DNA from: Bacteroidales bacterium
GTDB taxonomy: Bacteria; Bacteroidota; Bacteroidia; Bacteroidales; NBLH01
NCBI GenBank assembly: GCA_026988445.1
Contig: JALSLF010000585.1
Coordinates: 1-6,736, forward strand
DNA length: 6,736 nucleotides
Reading direction: 5' to 3'
The position numbers and the translations under genes were made by a program. This document shows, piece by piece, positions 1 through 4,413 of the stretch (the stretch's first letter is position 1; every line of letters starts with the position of its first letter). The notes under the pieces were generated by a model. It was not told the DNA's origin, searched no databases, and saw only the letters and a program-made list of their open reading frames with translations.

Positions 1-291
1 AAAGTAAACAGTAAACCGCAATTAGAAATTTATGCCGATGATGTAGCTTGTTCTCACGGCAGTACCACAGGGCAAATTGACGAAGAAGCATTGTTTTATT
101 TGCGTGCACGCGGAATTAATCGCCGAAAGGCAGAAACCTTATTGCTGACGGCTTTTGTTAGCGATGTTATTGAAAAAATTAATATAGAAGCAATTAAACT
201 GTATGTTCAGATGCTAACAAATAACCGTTTAACCGGTGAAAAAAAAGACGGACAATGCTTAATGATTGATGAATGTCCGGCATGTGATTAA
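1..291 (+). CDS. sufD: SufD, C-terminal part (Fe-S cluster assembly scaffold), truncated by the window edge
   Basis: The reading frame is open from base 1 and gives the last 96 residues of SufD, a subunit of the cytoplasmic SufBCD scaffold on which Fe-S clusters are built. The visible part matches the end of the SufB/SufD beta-helix core plus the C-terminal helical domain. The stretch EIYADDVACSHGSTTGQID (about residues 9-27) carries the CSHG motif with the SufD histidine (H19 here) that in E. coli lies at the SufB-SufD interface. It is followed by the family signature FYLRARGI (about residues 32-39) and amphipathic helices. The N-terminal part, normally about 300 residues or more, lies left of the window, so no start is called. 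A TTG at 91 is in frame but is internal. The tail is odd: three cysteines in the last 11 residues (C86, C92, C95), ending in CPACD. GC is about 42% in the line 61-120, higher than in the genes that follow. The family assignment is confident. Confidence 0.95.
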   Translation, partial: KVNSKPQLEIYADDVACSHGSTTGQIDEEALFYLRARGINRRKAETLLLTAFVSDVIEKINIEAIKLYVQMLTNNRLTGEKKDGQCLMIDECPACD

Positions 292-308
292 ATGATAAAT
301 TTATTATT

Positions 309-842
309 ATGATATTAGAACTTTTGCAGAAAGTTTGCACTTCATTAGACAACAATAATATTCCTTATATGATTTCGGGAAGTATTGCTTTAAATATATA
401 TACAATACCAAGAATGACTCGAGATATTGATATTGTTATAGAACTTTCTGTTGAACAAATTGATAAATTTATAAGTTTATTTCCTGATAGTTATTTCAAC
501 ACTAATACAATTAAAGAAGAAATTGAAAAACAAGGAATGTTTAATATCATCGATCATAAAACAGGGTTTAAATTAGATTTTATTTTAAGGAAAGAAACAG
601 AATATTTTAAACAGGCTTTTAAGAATAGAAAAAGAATACGAGAGTTAGACACAGACTTATGGGTTATTGATATTAATGATTTAATTATTGCTAAAATAAT
701 TTGGATACAGCAGTATCAAAGCGAACAACAAATTAATGATATAAAAAATTTACTTTTGAATGGAGAAAAAGATATTAAATACATTAACTATTGGTGCAAA
801 AAAATGAATTTAAATACATTTGATTTACTTAGAAATGATTGA
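309..842 (+). CDS. Minimal nucleotidyltransferase-fold protein (AbiEii/DUF6036-like), possible toxin or defence component
   Basis: This 177-residue protein has the signature of the polymerase-beta nucleotidyltransferase fold. It shows a GS pair (G24-S25), then the acidic pair in TRDIDIVIEL (D39, D41), and a likely third carboxylate, D90, in FKLDFIL. These would bind metal and NTP. A second conserved-looking block, DLIIAKIIW (residues 124-132) followed by QSEQQINDIKNLL (137-149), resembles the C-terminal motif of AbiEii-like/DUF6036 nucleotidyltransferases. In those proteins the lysine (K129 here) belongs to the active site. The substrate is unknown; relatives modify tRNA or proteins. It starts at an ATG 17 bases after the sufD stop and overlaps the next small gene by 8 bases, which suggests co-translation. 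It has no evident Fe-S role. Its codon use is very A/T-rich (about 20-23% GC in two sampled lines), unlike sufD and sufS, which suggests acquisition by transfer. All key residues are present, so it is probably active. The fold is fairly sure; the biological role is inferred. Confidence 0.8.
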   Translation: MILELLQKVCTSLDNNNIPYMISGSIALNIYTIPRMTRDIDIVIELSVEQIDKFISLFPDSYFNTNTIKEEIEKQGMFNIIDHKTGFKLDFILRKETEYFKQAFKNRKRIRELDTDLWVIDINDLIIAKIIWIQQYQSEQQINDIKNLLLNGEKDIKYINYWCKKMNLNTFDLLRND

Positions 843-1095
843 TACGCCAAAACATATTTATCAAAAACAATTTGAAATAATCGTAGCTAAACCATTAAAA
901 GAAAGATTAAAAAATGTTTTTGAAATGACTGAGCTTTCTAGAAACATAATTAAAAATAGAATTAAAGCTAAAAATCCGGATATATCTGATATAGATTTAA
1001 AAATTGAAGTATTTAAAAAATTTTATAGTTCGGACTTTGATAAACAAACGCTCGAACTTATAATTAAGGATATGGAAAAATATTATTTTACCTAA
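835..1095 (+). CDS. Small helical protein of unknown function, partner of the upstream nucleotidyltransferase
   Basis: This 86-residue, charged, probably all-helical protein contains no domain I can name with certainty. I start it at the ATG at 835, whose first 8 bases overlap the end of the nucleotidyltransferase gene through its TGA at 840-842. A TTG at 820 would add five residues but is less likely. The protein opens MIDTPKHIYQKQF, continues with PLKERLKNVFEM (residues 20-31) and ends with KFYSSDFDKQTLELI (62-76). From memory, short proteins with this pattern (a DTP-like start, an ERL block, then a RRFY-like block) often follow nucleotidyltransferase genes, but I could not check this. It lacks the R-x4-6-H motif of HEPN ribonucleases, so it is not an ordinary HEPN partner. 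It has no signal peptide or membrane segment. As the second gene of a tight pair it could be an antitoxin, an adaptor, or the target of the nucleotidyltransferase. A terminator-like hairpin follows 15 bases after the stop. Confidence 0.7.
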   Translation: MIDTPKHIYQKQFEIIVAKPLKERLKNVFEMTELSRNIIKNRIKAKNPDISDIDLKIEVFKKFYSSDFDKQTLELIIKDMEKYYFT

Positions 1096-1109
1096 ATTAA
1101 ATGATTTAT

Positions 1110-1150
1110 AAAAAAAGGAAGAATGCCTTTCGGTATTTGAGTCTTTTTTG
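1110..1150 (+). terminator. Rho-independent terminator-like hairpin after the nucleotidyltransferase cassette
   Basis: An inner 6-bp stem (1122-1127 with 1132-1137, including one G-T pair) closes a TTTC loop. An outer stem pairs AAAAAAG (1111-1117) with CTTTTTT (1143-1149), separated from the inner stem by a small internal loop. The run of A on the left and of T on the right makes it plausible in either direction. It would end transcripts coming from sufD and the cassette, so that sufS needs its own promoter or read-through. I found no convincing Bacteroidota promoter (TTG, about 20 bases, TAnnTTTG) in the remaining 93 bases before sufS. The core stem is short, so efficiency may be modest. 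Confidence 0.5.
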
Positions 1151-1243
1151 TAAATATTTATACATCAATGGATTGGTGTTTATTAAAGAAGGTAATGCTC
1201 AATTTAGGTTTTATTAAAAATAGTTGAAAAGACATTTGCCACA

Positions 1244-2461
1244 ATGATTAATCTTGAAAAAATAAGAAAGGATTTTCCTGTTTTGAATCAAAAAATAAAC
1301 GGAAAAGACTATGTTTACCTTGATAATGGAGCCACTACACAAAAGCCTGTTCAAGTAATTGATGCTGTTGCCGATTTTTACCGTAATACTAACAGCAATA
1401 TTCATCGTGGTGTACATTATTTAAGCAACCTATCTACTAAGCTGTATGAAGGGGCGCGTGCCAAAATCAAGCACTTTATTAATGCCGAAAAAGAAAGTGA
1501 AATTATTTTTACAAAAGGTACTACCGATTCTGTAAATTTGGTAGCTTTTTCTTTTGGTGAAAGATATGTTTCCGAAGGCGATGAAATTATTGTTTCGGCA
1601 ATGGAGCACCATTCAAACTTGGTGCCTTGGCAAATGCTTTGTGAGCGAAAAAAAGCAAAGCTTCGCATTTTGCCTTTCGATAAATCGGGAGAATTGGAAA
1701 TAGATAAACTTCCTTCTTTAATTAATAAAAAAACGAAACTGCTTGCACTTACCCATGTTTCAAATAGTTTAGGAACGGTAAATCCGGTAAAAGATATTAT
1801 TAAAATTGCACACAAATACAAGGTAGCTGTACTAATTGACGGGGCACAAAGTATCCAGCATCAAAAAATAGATGTTCAAGATTTAGATTGTGATTTTTTT
1901 GTTTTCTCAGGTCATAAAATCTATGCCGAAACCGGTATAGGCGTGCTCTATGCAAAAGAAAAATTTTTGAATGCAATGCCGCCTTATCAAGGTGGTGGTG
2001 ATATGGTAGATCATGTAAGTTTGGAAAAAACTACTTATCTGGATGCACCTTTTAAGTTTGAAGCCGGTACGGTAAACTATGTAGGAGCTTACAGCTTAGG
2101 TTTGGCTATTGACTATATCAATACCATAGGTATTGAAAATATTGCAAAGCATGAGCAAGATTTATTGCAATACGCTACCGAAAAACTATCGCAAATTGAC
2201 GGTTTGACTATATATGGTACTGCAAAACATAAAACATCCACTATTTCATTCTTGTTGAAAAATATTCATCATTACGATACGGGAATGATATTAGATAAAT
2301 TAGGCATTGCAGTACGCACGGGTAGCCATTGTACACAGCCGGTAATGGATTTTTTTGAAATTACGGGAACTGTACGTGCAAGTTTTGCATTTTATAATAC
2401 CTTTGCCGATGCAGATAGATTAGTTGAAGGTGTTTTGAAAGTTAAACAAATGTTTGAGTAG
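1244..2461 (+). CDS. sufS: SufS, group II cysteine desulfurase
   Basis: This 405-residue PLP-dependent cytoplasmic enzyme converts L-cysteine to alanine and holds the released sulfur as a persulfide, which it passes to SufE for Fe-S cluster assembly. Visible landmarks are YLDNGATTQKP (residues 25-35), the substrate/PLP-site histidines in EHHSN (H122, H123), DGAQS with D199 and Q202 that contact PLP, the Schiff-base lysine K225 in FSGHKIYAETG, the FEAGTVN block (272-278), and the catalytic cysteine C363 in RTGSHCTQP. The arrangement and length match SufS (about 405 residues) rather than IscS/NifS. The ATG at 1244 begins with the family's usual N-terminus (IRKDFPVL). It follows sufD after the intervening cassette. 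It is separated from its usual partner sufE by a nuclease gene, which starts 27 bases after this stop. GC is about 38-42% in sampled lines. The gene is intact, with all catalytic residues present. Confidence 0.97.
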   Translation: MINLEKIRKDFPVLNQKINGKDYVYLDNGATTQKPVQVIDAVADFYRNTNSNIHRGVHYLSNLSTKLYEGARAKIKHFINAEKESEIIFTKGTTDSVNLVAFSFGERYVSEGDEIIVSAMEHHSNLVPWQMLCERKKAKLRILPFDKSGELEIDKLPSLINKKTKLLALTHVSNSLGTVNPVKDIIKIAHKYKVAVLIDGAQSIQHQKIDVQDLDCDFFVFSGHKIYAETGIGVLYAKEKFLNAMPPYQGGGDMVDHVSLEKTTYLDAPFKFEAGTVNYVGAYSLGLAIDYINTIGIENIAKHEQDLLQYATEKLSQIDGLTIYGTAKHKTSTISFLLKNIHHYDTGMILDKLGIAVRTGSHCTQPVMDFFEITGTVRASFAFYNTFADADRLVEGVLKVKQMFE

Positions 2462-2488
2462 GGTTTTGGAATATTATATTAAAGTAGT

Positions 2489-3481
2489 ATGGACTTAGAC
2501 CAGCAATTTTCTGAAATACGGCTTATTATCAAAAAGGCAAGGTCAGATGCATTCAAAGTTGTAAATACAGCCTTAATAGAATTGTATTGGGAAATTGGAA
2601 AATATGTCAGTAATAAAATTAATAAATCCGAATGGGGAAAATCTGTTGTCAATGAACTTTCTAAATATATTCAGCAAAAAGAACCGGATATTAAAGGGTT
2701 TTCATCACAAAACATATGGCGAATGAAACAGTTTTATGAAACTTACTCAAATAAGCCCCAATTAGCATCATTGACAAAAGAATTAAGTTGGACTAATAAT
2801 TTAATGATACTTTCAAAATCTACATCAGATAAAGAAAAAGAATTTTACTTACGCTTGTCTATACAAGAAAAATATAGTTCAAGAGAACTTGAAAGGCAAA
2901 TTGATAGCGGACTTTACGAGCGTATGGTGCTTTCCGGTAAAAATCTCTCAGCAGCGATGAGAGAAATACATCCTAGAGCTGATGATACATTTAGAGATAG
3001 TTATATGCTCGACTTTTTATCGCTTCCGCAAAAACATTCAGAGTTTGATTTACGAAAAGCTATTATTAAGCATTTAAGAAATTTTGTTTTAGAGTTTGGT
3101 AAAGATTTTACTTTTGTAGGTGAAGAATATAGAATACAAGTTGGTAATAAAGATTTTTATGTTGATTTATTATTTTTTCATAGAGAATTACAATGTTTAG
3201 TTGCGATAGATTTAAAAATAACTGATTTCAAACCGGAATATCTTGGTAAAATGGAATTTTATTTGGAAGCACTTGATAATGATGTAAAAAAAATACATGA
3301 GAAACCCAGCGTTGGAATCATTCTTTGTAAAAACAAAGATACAAAAGTTGTTCAATATGCATTAAACAGAAGTATCTCACCAACTTTAGTTGCAAAATAT
3401 GAAACAAAATTAATTGATAAAAAAATTTTAGAACAAAAACTTGATGAATTTTTCAGACAAGAAAATAATAAATTGACTTAG
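2489..3481 (+). CDS. YhcG/DUF1016-family PD-(D/E)XK nuclease-like protein
   Basis: This 330-residue protein has the two-domain layout of the YhcG family. The N-terminal DUF1016_N helical domain (about residues 8-160) shows LYWEIGKYV (32-40), SEWGKSVVNELS (47-58) and GFSSQNIWRMKQFY (70-83). The C-terminal domain (about 165-320) is a PD-(D/E)XK nuclease fold. Its likely active site is D226 in FYVDLLFFH, then D241-x-K243 in AIDLK, followed by FKPEYLGKMEFYLEALD (247-263). The Asp in DLK replaces the more usual Glu, a change the fold accepts. Members are predicted DNA endonucleases or recombination-related proteins and often lie in mobile or defence regions; the real role is poorly known. The gene starts 27 bases after sufS and ends 15 bases before sufE, so it sits inside the suf operon without disrupting either neighbour. 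GC is low (about 22% in the sampled line 3061-3120). It appears intact. An Fe-S role is not indicated; acquisition by transfer is the inference. Confidence 0.9.
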   Translation: MDLDQQFSEIRLIIKKARSDAFKVVNTALIELYWEIGKYVSNKINKSEWGKSVVNELSKYIQQKEPDIKGFSSQNIWRMKQFYETYSNKPQLASLTKELSWTNNLMILSKSTSDKEKEFYLRLSIQEKYSSRELERQIDSGLYERMVLSGKNLSAAMREIHPRADDTFRDSYMLDFLSLPQKHSEFDLRKAIIKHLRNFVLEFGKDFTFVGEEYRIQVGNKDFYVDLLFFHRELQCLVAIDLKITDFKPEYLGKMEFYLEALDNDVKKIHEKPSVGIILCKNKDTKVVQYALNRSISPTLVAKYETKLIDKKILEQKLDEFFRQENNKLT

Positions 3482-3496
3482 TTAAAACATTAAAAA

Positions 3497-3922
3497 ATGA
3501 CCATAGAAGAAATACAAAACGAAATTATTGAAGAGTTTTCCATGTTTGACGAATGGATGGATAAATATGAATATTTAATTGAATTGGGTAGAGATTTACC
3601 CCAAATTGATACTAAATTTAAAACCAATGAATATTTAATCAACGGTTGTCAATCAAAAGTATGGTTAAATGCAGAACTTAAAGACGGGAAAATTTATTTC
3701 ACAGCCGACAGTGATGCAATAATCACCAAAGGAATTGTAGCGTTATTGATTCGTGTTCTTAACGGTCGTACACCCAAAGAAATTATGAATGCCGATTTGT
3801 TTTTTATCGATAAAATCGGATTAAGCGAAAATCTTTCGCCAACCCGTTCAAACGGTTTGTTGGCAATGGTAAAGCAAATGAAAATGTACGGAATGGCTTA
3901 TAATGCTAAATTAAATTCGTAA
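3497..3922 (+). CDS. sufE: SufE, sulfur acceptor for SufS
   Basis: This 141-residue protein is a typical SufE. It accepts persulfide sulfur from SufS, stimulates its activity, and carries the sulfur to the SufBCD scaffold in the cytoplasm. The key motif is LINGCQSKVWL (residues 47-57), in which C51 is the acceptor cysteine, at the same number as in E. coli SufE. The N-terminal helix (EIQNEIIEEFSMFDEWMDKYEYLIELG, given here as residues 5-11 and 12-31) and the block GLLAMVKQMK near the C-terminus also fit the family. It starts 15 bases after the nuclease gene; the ATG at 3497 gives the expected length. It is normally next to sufS, so the nuclease gene is an insertion between partners. Sampled lines give about 30-32% GC. 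The last bases of the gene, including the stop, fall inside the left arm of the palindromic element described at 3916-3982. Confidence 0.95.
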   Translation: MTIEEIQNEIIEEFSMFDEWMDKYEYLIELGRDLPQIDTKFKTNEYLINGCQSKVWLNAELKDGKIYFTADSDAIITKGIVALLIRVLNGRTPKEIMNADLFFIDKIGLSENLSPTRSNGLLAMVKQMKMYGMAYNAKLNS

Positions 3923-3982
3923 ATGTAACACAGCCCACAGGGCTGTGAATTACTTACAGTTCAGGGAATTGTGCTACGAACT
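3916..3982. repeat. Compact palindromic element between sufE and the DUF59 gene (REP-like candidate)
   Basis: The core is a perfect 8-bp inverted repeat, CACAGCCC (3929-3936) and GGGCTGTG (3940-3947), with a 3-base ACA loop. It extends by GTAA (3925-3928) pairing with TTAC (3950-3953) across a 2-base bulge. Further pairs enclose or follow it: TTCGTA (3916-3921) with TACGAA (3975-3980), and AGTTC (3958-3962) with GAACT (3978-3982). No T run follows the stem, so it is not a standard terminator. The G+C-rich core stands out in a very A/T-rich intergenic region. The design resembles short dispersed REP-type palindromes, and it overlaps the sufE stop codon. It occurs only once in this window, so calling it a repeat family is inference. 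It could also stabilise the mRNA 3' end or tune DUF59 gene expression. Confidence 0.45.
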
Positions 3983-4010
3983 TTATTAATATTACAATAA
4001 ACTAAAAATT

Positions 4011-4334
4011 ATGTCAGAAGAAAATACATATATGCAATTAGAAAGTCAAATACTTGAAGTATTAAAAAGTATTTTTGACCCCGAGATTCCGGTAAATATT
4101 TATGATTTAGGTTTAATTTATGAAATTGATGTGGACGATTACAACAATGTTGAAATAAAAATGACCTTAACCGCACCTAATTGCCCGGTTGCCGATTCTT
4201 TGCCTTTGGAAGTTAAAGAGCGCGTTAAAGGGATTAAAGATGTAAATAATGTAAATGTAGAAATGGTTTTTGACCCACCATGGAGTGCTGCCATGATGAG
4301 CGATGAGGCAAAATTGGTACTTGGATATTTATAA
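4011..4334 (+). CDS. sufT: SufT-like DUF59 (MIP18-family) Fe-S assembly protein
   Basis: This 107-residue protein is one DUF59/MIP18 domain. The family has roles in maturing or delivering Fe-S clusters to client proteins, and in Bacteroidota a member is commonly found at the end of suf operons. Diagnostic blocks are IFDPEIPVNIYDLGLIYEI (residues 21-39), MTLTAPNCPVAD (51-62) with the conserved cysteine C58, and FDPPWSAAMMSDEAKLVLG (87-105). The length is normal for a stand-alone domain with no ApbC/Mrp-type ATPase fused. The ATG at 4011 follows an A-rich stretch typical of Bacteroidota start sites, 88 bases after sufE. The palindromic element occupies most of that gap. A strong hairpin follows 35 bases after the stop, so this is probably the last gene of the operon. 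The symbol follows its use for the stand-alone DUF59 proteins of other SUF systems; the biochemical role in this lineage is inferred. Confidence 0.88.
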   Translation: MSEENTYMQLESQILEVLKSIFDPEIPVNIYDLGLIYEIDVDDYNNVEIKMTLTAPNCPVADSLPLEVKERVKGIKDVNNVNVEMVFDPPWSAAMMSDEAKLVLGYL

Positions 4335-4369
4335 TTTAATTTACACCAAAAAATTCATAGAGACTTTAG

Positions 4370-4413
4370 GTTCTGCCACAAATTTAGTTTGTGAAAATTG
4401 TGGCAGAACTTTT
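4370..4413. terminator. Strong stem-loop between convergent genes, probable terminator of the suf operon
   Basis: A perfect 12-bp stem pairs GTTCTGCCACAA (4370-4381) with TTGTGGCAGAAC (4398-4409). After one A-A mismatch, three more T-A pairs extend it (4383-4385 with 4394-4396). TTTT follows on the + strand (4410-4413), so it best terminates the suf operon, 35 bases after the DUF59 stop. Its last bases touch the stop codon of the convergent ATPase gene. A transcript from the - strand would form the same hairpin but lacks an immediate U run. Confidence 0.75.

Noticed and set aside
91..291. Separate 66-residue gene starting at the TTG at 91
   Set aside because: The frame is open upstream to base 1 and the upstream residues match SufD, so this is an internal codon of truncated sufD.
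835..1095. Small protein as a HEPN ribonuclease of an MNT-HEPN toxin-antitoxin pair
   Set aside because: No R-x4-6-H motif is present and the protein is shorter than usual HEPN domains.
1205..1212. TAGGTTTT as a Bacteroidota -7 promoter element for sufS
   Set aside because: It matches TAnnTTTG except at the last base, but no TTG or TTTG lies at the required distance of about 20 bases upstream. The nearest TTG, at 1173-1175, is 29 bases away.
1417..1821. Open frame on the - strand opposite sufS, with smaller ones at 1214-1417 and 1430-1612
   Set aside because: They lie antisense to a clearly coding, intact sufS, resemble no known protein, and have the compositional look of a shadow frame.
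3929..3947. Hairpin after sufE as a rho-independent terminator
   Set aside because: The sequence after the stem (AATTACTTACAG) has no T run, so it is better described as a palindromic element.
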